A stretch of DNA of 34,251 nt from Massilia sp. (GCA_028292765.1 JAQGLR010000298.1:1-34251); one strand, 5' to 3'; shown: positions 8,480 to 18,314, counted from the stretch's first letter. A program made the numbers and translations. The notes: generated by a model from the sequence alone, not told the origin.

Positions 8480-11400
8480 ATGAATGCCCCAGCACAAATC
8501 CATACCCTCCTGGCCGACAACGCCCAGACGCGCCTGCGCGAAATTCCCTACAACTACACCTCGTTTTCGGACCGCGAAATCGTGATCCGCCTGCTGGGCG
8601 AATCGTCATGGCAGTTGCTCGACGAGCTGCGCGGCGCGCGCCAGACCGGCCGCTCGGCGCGCATGCTGTACGAGGTGCTGGGCGACATCTGGGTGGTGCG
8701 GCGCAATCCCTACCTGCAGGATGACATGCTGGACAATCCGAAGCGGCGCCAGAAGCTGATCGACGCCTTGCACCATCGGCTCGCCGAAGTCGACAAGCGG
8801 CGCTTGACGGTGGATACGGGCGAAGGCGATGCGGCCCTGGTGGCAGCCCGCAGCACCGCCGTCGAACGCTTGCTGGCCGCCGCCCGCCGCGCCGTGGACG
8901 ACTTCGGCCGCGAGTTCCGCGAGATGTACGACCTGCGCAAGCGTGCGCGCGCCGTGCTGGGCGCCTACACGGAGAAACGCAACATCCGCTTCGACGGCTT
9001 CCACCGCGTCTCGCACGTGACCGACGCCACCGACTGGCGCGTCGAATACCCGTTCCTGGTGCTGGTGCCCGACAGCGAGGAAGAAATGGCCGGCCTGGTC
9101 AAAGGCTGCATCGAACTCGGCCTGACCATCATCCCGCGCGGCGGCGGCACCGGCTACACGGGTGGGGCGATTCCGCTCACCAGCATGTCGGCCGTGATCA
9201 ACACGGAAAAGCTGATTGGACTGGGCGAAGTCGAGATGACGCGCCTGCCCGGCCTCGATCGCGACTACGCGACCATCCACACCGGCGCCGGCGTGGTCAC
9301 CCAGCGCGTCTCGCAGGCCGCCGAAAAGGCCGGCTTCGTGTTCGCGGTGGACCCGACTTCGGCGCACGCGTCCTGCATCGGCGGCAATATCGCGATGAAC
9401 GCGGGCGGCAAAAAGGCGGTCCTGTGGGGCACGGCGCTGGACAACCTGGCCTCGTGGCGCATGGTCGACCCGAACGGCGACTGGCTGGAAGTCACGCGCC
9501 TCGAGCACAATTTATCCAAGATCCACGACGCCCCGACCGCCATCTTCAAGCTCGAATGGACCCATCCCGCGGTAAAAGGTGCGCCGAAAGGACAGCCCTT
9601 CCGCACCGAGACGCTGACGATTGCCGGCCGCAAGTTCCGCAAGGAGGGCCTGGGCAAGGACGTCACCGACAAATTCCTCTCCGGCCTGCCGGGCATCCAG
9701 AAAGAGGGCACCGACGGCCTGATTACGTCCGCGCGCTGGATCCTGCACAAGATGCCGAAGTTCACCCGTACCGTGGCGCTGGAATTCTTCGGCCAGGCGC
9801 GCGATGCGATCCCGTCGATCGTCGAAATCAAGGATTACCTCGACAGCCTGCCCAAGAACGGCAAGCCCGAGTTCGAGACCCTGCGCCTGGCGGGCCTCGA
9901 GCACCTGGACGAGCGCTACCTGCGCGCGGTCGGCTATGCCACCAAATCGAAGCGCGGCACGCTGCCGAAGATGGCCTTGTTCGGGGATATCGTCGGCGAC
10001 GACGAAAACGCCGTCGCCCTGGCCGCATCGGAAGTGGTGCGCATCGCGAACACCCGCGTGGGCGAAGGTTTTGTCGCCGTCAGCCCCGAGGCGCGCAAGA
10101 AATTCTGGCTGGACCGCGCCCGCACCGCGGCCATCGCGCGCCACACCAACGCTTTTAAAATCAACGAAGACGTCGTCATTCCCCTGAACCGGATGGGCGA
10201 GTACACCGACGGCATCGAGCGCATCAACATCGAACTGTCGATCAAGAACAAGCTGCAGCTGGCCGGCGAACTGCACGCTTACCTGTCGAACGGCCACCTG
10301 CCCCTGGAAAAAAGCGACGACGCCAGCGGCGACCAGGTCGACCGCGACGAGATCATGGGCGACCGCCCCGAGCAGGCGCTGGCGCTGGTGGACGCGGTGC
10401 GCGCGCGCTGGACCTACCTGCTGGCCAACCTCGACCAGCCGCTGGTGGATGCGCACCACCAGCTCGACGCGCTCGGCCTCGGCCATCTCTCCGGCGTGCT
10501 CGACAACCGGATCGGCAACCAGCCGCACGCCACCCTGTTCGACGTGGTCCAGGACCATACCGTGCGCGTGTCGTGGAAACAGGAACTGCGCGCGCCGCTG
10601 CGCCAGGTCTTCAACGGCGCCGCCTACAAATGCATCCTCGACGAATGCACGGCGATCCACAAGCGGGTGCTGCGCTCGCGCGTGTTCGTGGCGCTGCACA
10701 TGCACGCCGGCGACGGCAACGTGCATACGAATCTGCCGGTGAACTCCGACGACTACGCGATGCTGCAGGACGCCCACCAGGCGGTCGAGCGCATCATGCG
10801 GCTGGCCCGTTCCCTGGACGGCGTGATTTCGGGCGAACACGGCATCGGCATCACCAAGCTCGAATTCCTCCACGATGACGAGATCCAGGAATTCCGCGAC
10901 TACAAACTGCGGGTCGACCCGGACGGGCGCTTCAACAAGGGCAAGCTGCTGAATTTAAAGGATGCGCATGCCGACCTGCGCAACGCCTACACGCCCTCGT
11001 TCGGGCTGATGGGCCACGAATCGCTCATCATGCAGCAGAGCGACATCGGCGAGATTGCCAACTCCATCAAGGACTGCCTGCGCTGCGGCAAGTGCAAACC
11101 GGTGTGCACGACCCACGTGCCGCAATCGAACTTGCTGTATTCGCCGCGCGACAAGATCCTCGCGACTTCGGCCCTGATCGAAGCCTTCCTGTATGAGGAG
11201 CAGACCCGCCGCGGCATCTCGATCCGGCACTGGGAAGAATTCGAGGACGTGTCCGATCACTGCACCGTCTGCCACAAGTGCGTGACCCCATGCCCGGTGA
11301 ACATCGACTTCGGCGACGTCTCGATGAACATGCGCAATTTGCTGCGCAAGATGGACAAGCGCAGTTTCAAGCCGGTCAACCGCGCGGCCATGTTCTTCCT

Positions 11401-12487
11401 GAACGCCACCGACCCGACCACGATCAACGCCACCCGCGCGGCGATGGTCGGCATCGGCTTCAAGGCCCAGCGCCTGGGGAATCGGCTGCTGAAGAACTTC
11501 GCGAAAGAGCAGACCGCGGCGCCGCCGCCGACCACCGGCAAGCCGCCGGTGCGCGAGCAGGTGATCCACTTCATCAACAAGAAGATGCCGGGCAACCTGC
11601 CGAAGAAAACGGCGCGGGCGCTGCTCGACATCGAGGACGACAAGGTCATCCCGATCATCCGCAACCCGAAGGCGACGAATGCCGACAGCGAAGCGGTGTT
11701 CTACTTCCCCGGCTGCGGCTCCGAGCGCCTGTTCTCGCAGGTGGGCCTGGCGACCCAGGCGATGCTGTGGGAAGTCGGCGTGCAAACCGTGCTGCCGCCG
11801 GGCTACCTGTGCTGCGGCTACCCGCAACGCGGAGCGGGGCAGTTCGACAAGGCCGACAAGATGATGACGGACAACCGCGTGCTGTTCCACCGCATGGCGA
11901 ACACCCTGAACTACCTCGACATCAAGACGGTACTCGTCTCCTGCGGCACCTGCTACGACCAGCTCGCAACCTACGAGTTCGAGAAGATATTCCCTGGCTG
12001 CCGCATCATGGACATCCACGAATACCTGCTGGAAAAGGGCGTCAAGCTCGAGGGCGTATCCGGCACGCGCTACATGTACCACGACCCCTGCCACACGCCG
12101 ATGAAGATGCAGGATTCCATCAAGACCGTGAACGCACTGGTGCAAACCTTCGATAACGTGAAAATCGAGAAGAACGAGCGCTGCTGCGGCGAATCCGGCA
12201 CCTTTGCCGTCACGCGGCCGGACATCGCGACCCAGGTACGCTTCCGCAAGGAAAGCGAAGTCGAGAAAGGCGCCGCCAGGCTGCGCGAGGATGGTTTCGA
12301 CGGCGAAGTCAAAGTGCTCACCAGCTGCCCGTCCTGCCTGCAGGGCCTGTCGCGCTACGATGGCGACGCCGGCACCTCGGCCGACTACATCGTGGTCGAA
12401 ATCGCACGCCATTTGCTGGGCGAGAACTGGCTGCCGGACTATGTGGCACGCGCCAACAACGGCGGCATCGAAAGGGTGTTGGTTTGA
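8480..12487 (+). CDS. Large FAD-linked oxidase / Fe-S oxidoreductase fusion (DUF3683, D-2-hydroxyacid dehydrogenase type)
   Basis: This 1335-residue cytoplasmic or membrane-associated flavoprotein is a fusion. Residues about 1-170 are an N-terminal extension that I match to DUF3683. Residues about 185-420 form a PCMH-type FAD-binding domain ([38 protein letters not shown]). The FAD-oxidase C-terminal domain contains [15 protein letters not shown] and [10 protein letters not shown]. Then come two 4Fe-4S motifs, [11 protein letters not shown] (about 865) and [12 protein letters not shown] (about 928), and two CCG domains with CCGYPQRG (about 1111) and CCGESGTF (about 1235). The architecture is that of GlcD/GlcF or YdiJ-like enzymes that oxidise D-2-hydroxyacids and pass electrons to quinone. 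The substrate cannot be read from sequence. It is translationally close to the HIT gene. Confidence 0.9.
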   Translation: MNAPAQIHTLLADNAQTRLREIPYNYTSFSDREIVIRLLGESSWQLLDELRGARQTGRSARMLYEVLGDIWVVRRNPYLQDDMLDNPKRRQKLIDALHHRLAEVDKRRLTVDTGEGDAALVAARSTAVERLLAAARRAVDDFGREFREMYDLRKRARAVLGAYTEKRNIRFDGFHRVSHVTDATDWRVEYPFLVLVPDSEEEMAGLVKGCIELGLTIIPRGGGTGYTGGAIPLTSMSAVINTEKLIGLGEVEMTRLPGLDRDYATIHTGAGVVTQRVSQAAEKAGFVFAVDPTSAHASCIGGNIAMNAGGKKAVLWGTALDNLASWRMVDPNGDWLEVTRLEHNLSKIHDAPTAIFKLEWTHPAVKGAPKGQPFRTETLTIAGRKFRKEGLGKDVTDKFLSGLPGIQKEGTDGLITSARWILHKMPKFTRTVALEFFGQARDAIPSIVEIKDYLDSLPKNGKPEFETLRLAGLEHLDERYLRAVGYATKSKRGTLPKMALFGDIVGDDENAVALAASEVVRIANTRVGEGFVAVSPEARKKFWLDRARTAAIARHTNAFKINEDVVIPLNRMGEYTDGIERINIELSIKNKLQLAGELHAYLSNGHLPLEKSDDASGDQVDRDEIMGDRPEQALALVDAVRARWTYLLANLDQPLVDAHHQLDALGLGHLSGVLDNRIGNQPHATLFDVVQDHTVRVSWKQELRAPLRQVFNGAAYKCILDECTAIHKRVLRSRVFVALHMHAGDGNVHTNLPVNSDDYAMLQDAHQAVERIMRLARSLDGVISGEHGIGITKLEFLHDDEIQEFRDYKLRVDPDGRFNKGKLLNLKDAHADLRNAYTPSFGLMGHESLIMQQSDIGEIANSIKDCLRCGKCKPVCTTHVPQSNLLYSPRDKILATSALIEAFLYEEQTRRGISIRHWEEFEDVSDHCTVCHKCVTPCPVNIDFGDVSMNMRNLLRKMDKRSFKPVNRAAMFFLNATDPTTINATRAAMVGIGFKAQRLGNRLLKNFAKEQTAAPPPTTGKPPVREQVIHFINKKMPGNLPKKTARALLDIEDDKVIPIIRNPKATNADSEAVFYFPGCGSERLFSQVGLATQAMLWEVGVQTVLPPGYLCCGYPQRGAGQFDKADKMMTDNRVLFHRMANTLNYLDIKTVLVSCGTCYDQLATYEFEKIFPGCRIMDIHEYLLEKGVKLEGVSGTRYMYHDPCHTPMKMQDSIKTVNALVQTFDNVKIEKNERCCGESGTFAVTRPDIATQVRFRKESEVEKGAARLREDGFDGEVKVLTSCPSCLQGLSRYDGDAGTSADYIVVEIARHLLGENWLPDYVARANNGGIERVLV

Positions 12488-12498
12488 ACGGTACGCCA

Positions 12499-12939
12499 AT
12501 GAACGAAGCGGGTTGCGAACTGTGCGCATCGGGAGAGCTGAACGCGGCGCCAACGGTCTACGCCGACGACAAATTGTTCGTCATCATCGTCGACGACGCC
12601 AGCTATCCTGGCTTTTGCCGCGTGATCTGGCGCGACCATGTGCGCGAGATGAGCGACCTGGCGCAGGAAGACCGCCTGCTGCTCAACGAAACCGTATTCC
12701 ATGTCGAACAGGCGGTGCGCGAAACGATGGCGCCAACGAAAGTGAACGTGGCCAGCCTCGGCAACGTGGTGCCGCACCTGCACTGGCACATCATCCCGCG
12801 CTATGCGGACGACGCCCATTTTCCGGCGCCGGTGTGGGCCACCGCCGTGCGCAAGACCGATGAATCCGTATTGGAGGCGCGCCGGGCGCAGTTGCCGCAC
12901 CTGGCCGAGGCCATCGCGCGCCGCCTGCAACAATCGTAA
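12499..12939 (+). CDS. HIT (histidine triad) family hydrolase
   Basis: This 146-residue protein is a HIT-fold nucleotide hydrolase or transferase. The histidine triad is HLHWHII, with His93, His95 and His97, near the C-terminus as expected. An N-terminal CELC pair may bind metal, as in several HIT proteins. I use ATG 12499, giving MNEAGCELCA. An alternative TTG at 12484 overlaps the upstream TGA and has AAAGGG (12471-12476) at good spacing, which would couple translation tightly and add five residues. The substrate is unknown; the family includes Fhit-, GalT- and Hint-like enzymes. It forms an apparent operon with the oxidoreductase and the DUF971 gene. Confidence 0.92.
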   Translation: MNEAGCELCASGELNAAPTVYADDKLFVIIVDDASYPGFCRVIWRDHVREMSDLAQEDRLLLNETVFHVEQAVRETMAPTKVNVASLGNVVPHLHWHIIPRYADDAHFPAPVWATAVRKTDESVLEARRAQLPHLAEAIARRLQQS

Positions 12940-12948
12940 AGAACCATT

Positions 12949-13371
12949 ATGCCAAACCCGACCGAACTGACCGTTCACCAGAAGTCCCGCCTGTTCGACA
13001 TCGCCTTCGATGACGGCAGCGCCTTTTCGATTCCGTTCGAGCTGATGCGCGTGTATTCGCCCTCGGCCGAAGTGAAGGGCCATGGCCCGGGCCAGGAAGT
13101 GCTGCAAGTGGGCAAGCGCGAGGTCGGCATCCGCGGCGTCGAGCCGGTCGGCAATTACGCTGTGAAACCGCTGTTCACCGACGGCCACGAAAGCGGCATC
13201 TTTACCTGGGATTTCCTGTACAAGCTGGGCAGCGAATACGATGCGCTGTGGCAGGACTACATGGCGCGCCTGCACGCGGCCGGGTTCGAGGGCGACAGCG
13301 GGCGCGAGCCGGGTACGGTGCTGCCGGGGGCGCCGGTGCGCACGGGTGGTTGCGGCGGGCATAGTCACTGA
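12949..13371 (+). CDS. DUF971 / gamma-butyrobetaine hydroxylase N-domain-like protein
   Basis: This 140-residue protein consists mainly of the DUF971 (GBBH-like N-terminal) domain, about residues 5-110, with the family features PFELMRVYSPSAEV, VGIRGVEPVGNYAVKPLF and the aromatic SGIFTWDFLYKLG. The tail is glycine/histidine-rich (GGCGGHSH) and may bind metal. Stand-alone DUF971 proteins are often found next to Fe-S or quinone genes, but a reaction is not assigned. It starts 9 bases after the HIT stop and ends at a strong terminator. In relatives this gene usually sits immediately upstream of ubiE; here about 3.2 kb of minus-strand DNA intervenes. Confidence 0.88.
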   Translation: MPNPTELTVHQKSRLFDIAFDDGSAFSIPFELMRVYSPSAEVKGHGPGQEVLQVGKREVGIRGVEPVGNYAVKPLFTDGHESGIFTWDFLYKLGSEYDALWQDYMARLHAAGFEGDSGREPGTVLPGAPVRTGGCGGHSH

Positions 13372-13405
13372 CCGGCTTCACCGGCTGCACACCTGCTCAC
13401 AAAAG

Positions 13406-13431
13406 AAAAGCGCCTGGAAGGGCGCTTTTTT
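13406..13431 (+). terminator. Rho-independent terminator after DUF971 gene
   Basis: AAAAGCGCC (13406-13414) and GGCGCTTTT (13421-13429) pair around TGGAAG and continue into T residues. It closes the oxidoreductase-HIT-DUF971 unit. The A-rich left arm means it could also act for the convergent cold-shock gene. Confidence 0.9.
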
Positions 13432-13478
13432 CATGGACTCCAGCCACCGCACCGCCTGGGCGGGCAGGGGCTAAACCA

Positions 13479-13682
13479 TTACTCCGGCTGGATGTTGGCA
13501 GCCTGCTTGCCCTTCGGGCCGGTCGTGATCTCGAAGTTCACGCGCTGGTTCTCGGCCAGCGACTTGAAGCCGTTGGAGTTGATAGCCGAAAAGTGCGCGA
13601 ATACGTCTTCACCACCGCCGTCCGGGGTAATGAAGCCAAAACCCTTCGCATCGTTGAACCATTTAACAGTACCGCTCGTCAT
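13479..13682 (-). CDS. Cold-shock protein, CspA family
   Basis: This 67-residue single cold-shock domain binds single-stranded RNA and DNA and acts as an RNA chaperone. Both nucleic-acid motifs are present: RNP1 as KGFGFI (about 13-18) and RNP2 as VFAHF (about 27-31), after the standard opening [18 protein letters not shown]. The ribosome binding site is GGGGAG, about 9 bases before the ATG. The gene has its own promoter with a leader of about 90 bases; csp leaders often control translation at low temperature. Which paralogue (A-G) it is, and whether it is cold-inducible, cannot be told from sequence. Confidence 0.95.
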   Translation of the reverse strand: MTSGTVKWFNDAKGFGFITPDGGGEDVFAHFSAINSNGFKSLAENQRVNFEITTGPKGKQAANIQPE

Positions 13683-13779
13683 ATTGTTACTCCCCTAAAG
13701 ATTATTTGTTGTTATACCTTGTTTGGGCTTGCGGTGATGAAACGCGTAACGCCAGCGCCGGGCCCAACAAAGCAAATTG

Positions 13780-13808
13780 ATTATAGGCATAAGTGAACAA
13801 CAATGAAG
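13780..13808 (-). promoter_or_regulatory. Predicted promoter of the cold-shock gene
   Basis: On the minus strand a perfect TATAAT occupies 13785-13780, with a weak TTCATT-like -35 about 16 bases upstream. Transcription would begin near 13773, giving a leader of roughly 90 bases. The surrounding DNA is AT-rich. Confidence 0.55.
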
Positions 13809-13927
13809 CACAATTAATTGCAATTTTGCTGTTGAGTTGGCTCCTCGCGACGCAACGCGCCATCCCGGCATGACACTCGGCACGAAGGGTTGCCGAGGGG
13901 TATCGCAAGGAGGCAAAGTGGCGGTCT

Positions 13928-14086
13928 TTAGAGGCTGAGCGCATCCCTCAACTGTGCGGCATGCCGCCGAGAAACTTCAAGCGTCTTGCCGTTGTCGAGC
14001 GTAACGATGTAGCCACCGCCCATCGATTCCCTGATCGAGGCAATGGCGTGCAGGTCGGCAGCTTTTGGCCCGTGAACGGCGCGGAA
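13928..14086 (-). pseudogene. 3' remnant of a LytTR-type response regulator
   Basis: Reading the minus strand from 14086 to the TAA at 13928 gives 52 codons with no start codon, containing LHAIASIRESMGGGYIVTL followed by DNGKTLEVSRRHAAQLRDAL. This matches the C-terminal half of a LytTR DNA-binding domain: the R-V-H...L-x-x-I segment, the GDY/GGY turn, then L-x-x-G-x-x-L-x-V-S-R-R. The receiver domain and the first half of LytTR are missing. It lies 29 bases past the stop of the hybrid kinase on the same strand. I read it as a gene fragment left by deletion or recombination. Homology is by pattern recognition only. Confidence 0.65.
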
Positions 14087-14115
14087 CCCCGGCTGTGCGG
14101 CGCGGACCTGCCTGC

Positions 14116-16371
14116 CTAGTTGCCTGCCTGGTTGCCTGTTTGACTGCCGGCCTGGCTGCCGGCGGCGACCGACAACAACGCCACCACGTCCTCGATCCGG
14201 TACGGCTTGGCGACGATTTTGATGCCCGGCAGCGCCACCTGCTGTTCGGTGTAGCCGGTCGCCAGCACGATCGGCAGGCCGGGATAGCGTTTTTTGAGGA
14301 TGGTGGCGAGGTCGATGCCGCTGACCTGGCCCGGCATCACGATGTCGGAGAACACCACGTCCGGACGGCAGCCCTCGCTTTCCAGCAACCGCAGTGCAGC
14401 CTCGCCGTTGTTGGCCACCAGCACCTCGAAGCCGCTGTCGCCGAGCGCGCGCACGACCGCCTCGCGCACCAACGGGTCGTCTTCCACGAACAGCACGGTG
14501 CCGCTGGCCAGGGAAGAGGGCGCCGCATCCCCGGCGCCGGACGCCGCCACCGGGGCCACGTTTTGTCCGCGCGCCAGGTACATGTCGACCCGCGTGCCGA
14601 TGCCGGGAATGCTGTCGAGCACGAGCGTGCCGCCGGCCTGGACCGCGAAGGCATAGGCTTGCGGCAGGCCCAGTCCGGTTCCCTGGCCAGGCGGCTTGGT
14701 GGTGAAGAAGGGGTCCAGCGCGCGCGCCATGACATCGGGCTTCATCCCGCAGCCGGTATCGGTCATGCTCACCAGCACGTAGTCGCCGCGCGGCAAGGTG
14801 CCGCCCATGTCACCCATGCCGTCGTGGGCGACATTTCTCGCCTGCAAGCGCAGCGTGCCGCTCTCGGGCATGGCGTCGCGCCCGTTCAGGGCGAGGTTGA
14901 GCAGGGCGACGTCGAACTGCAGCGGCTCCAGCACCACAGGCCACACGTTTTTCTCGCAATGCACCTCGACGGCGACCTCGTTGCGCAGCGAACCTTTCAT
15001 CATCTGCTCCGCGCTGTGCAGCTGTTCGCAGATGTCGACCGTCGTCACGCGCGCTTCCTGCTGGCGCCCGAACGAGCCCAGCTGGCCGGTCAGGGCCGTG
15101 GCCCGGGTCACCGTGCGCTGGCAGGTCTGGATCAGGGCCTTGACCTTTTCCTCGCGCGTGCTGAAGGCGGCCAATTGCAGCGCCGTCGTCAGGGTTTGCA
15201 GCAGGTTGTTGTATTCGTGTGCGATGCCGCCGGTCAGGCGGCCGAGCGCTTCGAGCTTCTGGTTCTTCAGCAGGGCGGTCTGCGCCCGTTCGGTGGCGGC
15301 GATCGCCGTGGTGACGCGCGCCTCCATCTCGCTTTGCGCATGGCGGATGCGGGCGCTGGCCTCGGCCAGGCGCTGCGCCACGTCGTCGAGCTCGGCCCAG
15401 CCGAGCGGCTGATAGATCACTTCGACGCCTTCGCCAACCGCCTGCGCGCTATGGCCGAGTGCTTCGATCGGGGCGATTGCGCGGTTGGCGAAACGGTGCG
15501 CGGCGGCCAGGCCGATCAGGAGCAGCAGGGCCATCAGGCCGCCGAGCAGGGCGGCGGCGCGCAGCGGCGCCTGGCGCAGCTCGCCGACAGGCAGGCTCAG
15601 CAGCACTTTCCAGTCCGCGCCCGGGACCGTGCTGACGAACACGCGCGAGTGGACGCGGTCGAGCGTGCGTGACTCATACACCGTTTCCCTGGCGTTGCCG
15701 ATGAGCTTGCGCGACGCTGCGAGCATGGGCTTGCCGACATAGCGCTCCGGCTGGCGCGTACGGGCCACGATGACGCCACTGCGGTCGACCACGCTTGCCA
15801 GCCAGCCGGCGGGCAGGTGCTGGCGCATCAGCAGGTCTTGCAGCGAACTGGCGTTGACGCCCATCGCCAGCATGTAGCGCAGGGTATCGTCGACCTCGAC
15901 CGGTACCTGGATCGCGAAACCGTGGCGCTTGGATACCTGGCCTACGAACAGGTCGGACACCAGCGCGCGGTCGGTCCCGTACTCTGCCATCAGCTCGTCG
16001 ATGTTCGAGGCGTTACTTGTCGGCAGGACGCTGCCGAAAGGGCGGCGCGTGTTGAGCAGCTGGCGCGATTGCAGGTCGAACAGGATGACGGTCGAGTCGG
16101 GCGGCGGCACGACTTTCCTGGCGTGTTCATAGAAGCTTGCCAGGCGGCCATCGGCCAGTGCCGGCGAGGCCGCCAGCGCGCGCAGCACCCCTTCCTTTGT
16201 TTCCAGTTCGTTAGCCACCAGCAGGGCCATGGCGCGGGCGGTCTCGGTCATGCTGCGGTTCTGCGTATCCTGGGCGTCGCGATAGACGTAAGCAACGGCC
16301 AGCGCCGACGCGATGAACGAGGGAACCAGCACGGATAGGACTAACAGCAGGAAACGGGTCCTGGTTCGCAT
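14116..16371 (-). CDS. Hybrid sensor histidine kinase with C-terminal receiver
   Basis: This 751-residue membrane kinase has an N-terminal TM helix (about 7-29), a periplasmic dCache-like sensor (about 30-272), a second TM helix (about 273-291) and a HAMP-like linker/coiled coil (about 290-370). The HisKA domain carries His385 in GGIAHEYNNLL, followed by HATPase_c: N box LNLALNGRDAMP, G1 DTGCGMKP, F box DPFFTTK, G2 GQGTGLGL. A receiver (about 624-735) has Asp676 in SDIVMPG and Lys722. The tail is a Gln/Gly repeat. The start at 16371 (MRTRTRF) places a charged N-terminus before the first TM; the frame is open to 16446. The partner regulator is unknown; a broken LytTR fragment follows it. Confidence 0.93.
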   Translation of the reverse strand: MRTRTRFLLLVLSVLVPSFIASALAVAYVYRDAQDTQNRSMTETARAMALLVANELETKEGVLRALAASPALADGRLASFYEHARKVVPPPDSTVILFDLQSRQLLNTRRPFGSVLPTSNASNIDELMAEYGTDRALVSDLFVGQVSKRHGFAIQVPVEVDDTLRYMLAMGVNASSLQDLLMRQHLPAGWLASVVDRSGVIVARTRQPERYVGKPMLAASRKLIGNARETVYESRTLDRVHSRVFVSTVPGADWKVLLSLPVGELRQAPLRAAALLGGLMALLLLIGLAAAHRFANRAIAPIEALGHSAQAVGEGVEVIYQPLGWAELDDVAQRLAEASARIRHAQSEMEARVTTAIAATERAQTALLKNQKLEALGRLTGGIAHEYNNLLQTLTTALQLAAFSTREEKVKALIQTCQRTVTRATALTGQLGSFGRQQEARVTTVDICEQLHSAEQMMKGSLRNEVAVEVHCEKNVWPVVLEPLQFDVALLNLALNGRDAMPESGTLRLQARNVAHDGMGDMGGTLPRGDYVLVSMTDTGCGMKPDVMARALDPFFTTKPPGQGTGLGLPQAYAFAVQAGGTLVLDSIPGIGTRVDMYLARGQNVAPVAASGAGDAAPSSLASGTVLFVEDDPLVREAVVRALGDSGFEVLVANNGEAALRLLESEGCRPDVVFSDIVMPGQVSGIDLATILKKRYPGLPIVLATGYTEQQVALPGIKIVAKPYRIEDVVALLSVAAGSQAGSQTGNQAGN

Positions 16372-16511
16372 GGAATGAAAGTTGCCAATAAGAAAATTCG
16401 GAGGAGGGACAGTGATTATACAAGAGTCAATAATTAAGCCCCGCACTCATGAGCAGCTGTCCTGGCGCCGGCAGCGTCGCGTGTCCGGAACGCCCCGGCG
16501 CGGAGCGCTTG

Positions 16512-16517
16512 TATAAT
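16512..16517 (+). promoter_or_regulatory. -10 box of ubiE
   Basis: A perfect TATAAT ends 28 bases before the ubiE ATG; the region diverges from the histidine kinase. The -35 position (about 16489-16494) has no good match, so the promoter may depend on an activator or be weak. Confidence 0.5.
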
Positions 16518-16545
16518 GCGACAAGATTAAACAGTCACTTACTTT

Positions 16546-17280
16546 ATGACCAATACGACGCATTTCGGCTACAAGACCGTTTCCGAGGACGAGAAGGTCC
16601 ACGAGGTCGCCAAGGTTTTCCATTCGGTGGCGGCGAAATACGACGTCATGAACGACCTGATGTCCGGTGGCCTGCACCGCATCTGGAAGACCTTCACCAT
16701 CGCCCAGGCCGGTGTGCGTCCCGGTTTCAAGGTGCTCGACATCGCCGGCGGCACGGGCGACCTGTCGAAGGCGTTCGCCAAACAGGCGGGCCCGAGCGGG
16801 GAGGTCTGGCTGACCGATATTAACGACTCGATGCTGCGCGTCGGCCGCGACCGTCTATTGAATAAAGGGTTGGTGACCCCAACCTTATTGTGTGACGCAG
16901 AAAAGCTGCCGTTCCCGGACAATTATTTCGACCGCGTCAGCGTTGCCTTCGGACTGCGCAACATGACGCACAAGGACCAGGCGCTGGCGGAAATGCGTCG
17001 CGTGCTGAAACCCGGCGGCAAGCTGCTGGTGCTGGAGTTTTCGAAAGTGGCGACGCCCCTGCAAAAGCCGTACGACGTGTATTCGTTCTCGGTGCTGCCA
17101 TGGCTGGGCCAGCGCATCGCGGGCGATGCCGAAAGTTACCGTTACCTGGCCGAGTCGATCCGCATGCACCCGGACCAGGAAACGTTGAAGGGCATGATGC
17201 AGGACGCCGGCCTGGAGCGTGTGCAGTACTTCAACCTGACGGCGGGCGTGGCAGCTTTGCATACTGGTATCAAACTTTAA
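16546..17280 (+). CDS. ubiE: Ubiquinone/menaquinone C-methyltransferase UbiE
   Basis: UbiE is the SAM-dependent C-methyltransferase of ubiquinone synthesis (DDMQH2 methylation) and, where present, menaquinone synthesis. The 244-residue product has the family opening [20 protein letters not shown] and [24 protein letters not shown]-binding motif I is DIAGGTGD (65-72). The later family segments [30 protein letters not shown] and the end [12 protein letters not shown](I)KL are intact. It begins the cluster ubiE-Tim44-ubiJ-ubiB. The next start lies 10 bases after its stop with an AAGGGG ribosome site between them. Confidence 0.97.
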   Translation: MTNTTHFGYKTVSEDEKVHEVAKVFHSVAAKYDVMNDLMSGGLHRIWKTFTIAQAGVRPGFKVLDIAGGTGDLSKAFAKQAGPSGEVWLTDINDSMLRVGRDRLLNKGLVTPTLLCDAEKLPFPDNYFDRVSVAFGLRNMTHKDQALAEMRRVLKPGGKLLVLEFSKVATPLQKPYDVYSFSVLPWLGQRIAGDAESYRYLAESIRMHPDQETLKGMMQDAGLERVQYFNLTAGVAALHTGIKL

Positions 17281-17290
17281 GGGGACATCA

Positions 17291-18277
17291 ATGAAAAAAT
17301 TCCTGGTCACAGCCATGCTGGCGCTCACCGCCACCGCCATGATTGCCGAAGCCACCGCGCGCCCGATGGGCGGCAAGCGTTCGATCGGCCGCCAGTCGCA
17401 GTCGGTGCGCCAGATGCCGGCACCGGCGCCGGCCCCGATGACGCCAATGAACCGGCAAGCGGCTACGCCATCCCCGGCCGCCCCGGTTGCCGGCGCCGCC
17501 GCCGGTGCCGCCGGCGCCCGCGCCGCGGCAACCAATCGTCCGAGCATGTGGAAGGGTTTGCTGGGCGGCGCGCTGCTCGGCCTGGGCCTGGGCGCCCTGT
17601 TCTCGCATCTCGGCATCGGCGGCGCCATGGCGTCCTTCCTCTCGGCTGTCCTGATGATCGCGCTGCTGGCGCTGGCCGTGATGTTCATCGTGCGCATGTT
17701 CCGCCGCAAGGACACGCCGGCCAACCCGGCCTTCCAGGGCGGCTACAGCGGACAGCCGGTCGCGGCCGGCGCCACGCCTGAAATCGGTTCCGGCCTGGGC
17801 CACCAGCCGAGCGCCTTCCAGGGCAGCGCATCCGGCGTGTCGCTGAACAAGGGCGCTGCCGTCGCAGGCACTGTGGGCGCGGCTAGCCCGCACACCCCGT
17901 GGGGCGTGCCGGGCGACTTCGATACCGAAGCCTTCCTGCGCCATGCCAAGTCCTCGTTCATCCGCATGCAGGCGGCCTGGGACAAGGGCGACGTGGGCGA
18001 CCTGCGCGAATTCACCACCCCCGAGGTGTTTGCCGAGCTGAAGATGCAGATCGCGGAACGCGGCGCCAATGCCGACTTCACGGATGTCGTCTCGATCGAC
18101 GCCCAGCTGCTCGGTATCGAAACGACGGCCAGCGATTACCTGGCAAGCGTCCAGTTCAACGGCATGATCCGCACCGCGCAGAACGCGCCGGCCGAGCCGT
18201 TCGCCGAAGTGTGGAACATGGAAAAGCCGCTGTCGGGGAATACCGGTTGGGTGCTTGCCGGTATTCAGCAGCAATAA
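17291..18277 (+). CDS. Tim44-like domain membrane protein
   Basis: This 328-residue protein has a signal peptide (about 1-23, AEATA-RP), a Pro/Ala-rich linker (about 40-85), two hydrophobic segments (about 90-108 and 111-136) and a C-terminal Tim44-like domain (about 205-328) that includes FDTEAFLRHAKSSFIRMQAA and EVWNMEKPL. Bacterial Tim44-domain proteins are membrane-tethered NTF2-like folds of uncertain function. A gene of this kind commonly stands between ubiE and ubiJ in betaproteobacteria, so a role near quinone synthesis or the membrane is inferred from position only. The stop codon lies inside a short direct repeat. Confidence 0.88.
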   Translation: MKKFLVTAMLALTATAMIAEATARPMGGKRSIGRQSQSVRQMPAPAPAPMTPMNRQAATPSPAAPVAGAAAGAAGARAAATNRPSMWKGLLGGALLGLGLGALFSHLGIGGAMASFLSAVLMIALLALAVMFIVRMFRRKDTPANPAFQGGYSGQPVAAGATPEIGSGLGHQPSAFQGSASGVSLNKGAAVAGTVGAASPHTPWGVPGDFDTEAFLRHAKSSFIRMQAAWDKGDVGDLREFTTPEVFAELKMQIAERGANADFTDVVSIDAQLLGIETTASDYLASVQFNGMIRTAQNAPAEPFAEVWNMEKPLSGNTGWVLAGIQQQ

Positions 18278-18314
18278 GCAGCAGCAATCAGCGGCAGCCA
18301 TAAGCAGCAGCAAT
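18275..18314 (+). repeat. Short direct repeat at the Tim44 gene stop
   Basis: TAAGCAGCAGCAAT occurs at 18275-18288 and again at 18301-18314, with GCAGCA-rich DNA between and before the copies. The first copy contains the Tim44 gene stop codon. This looks like slippage duplication. Confidence 0.7.

Noticed and set aside
18275-18314. Direct repeat as a possible attachment site
   Set aside because: The copies are only 12 bases apart and made of GCAGCA-type sequence, better explained by slippage.
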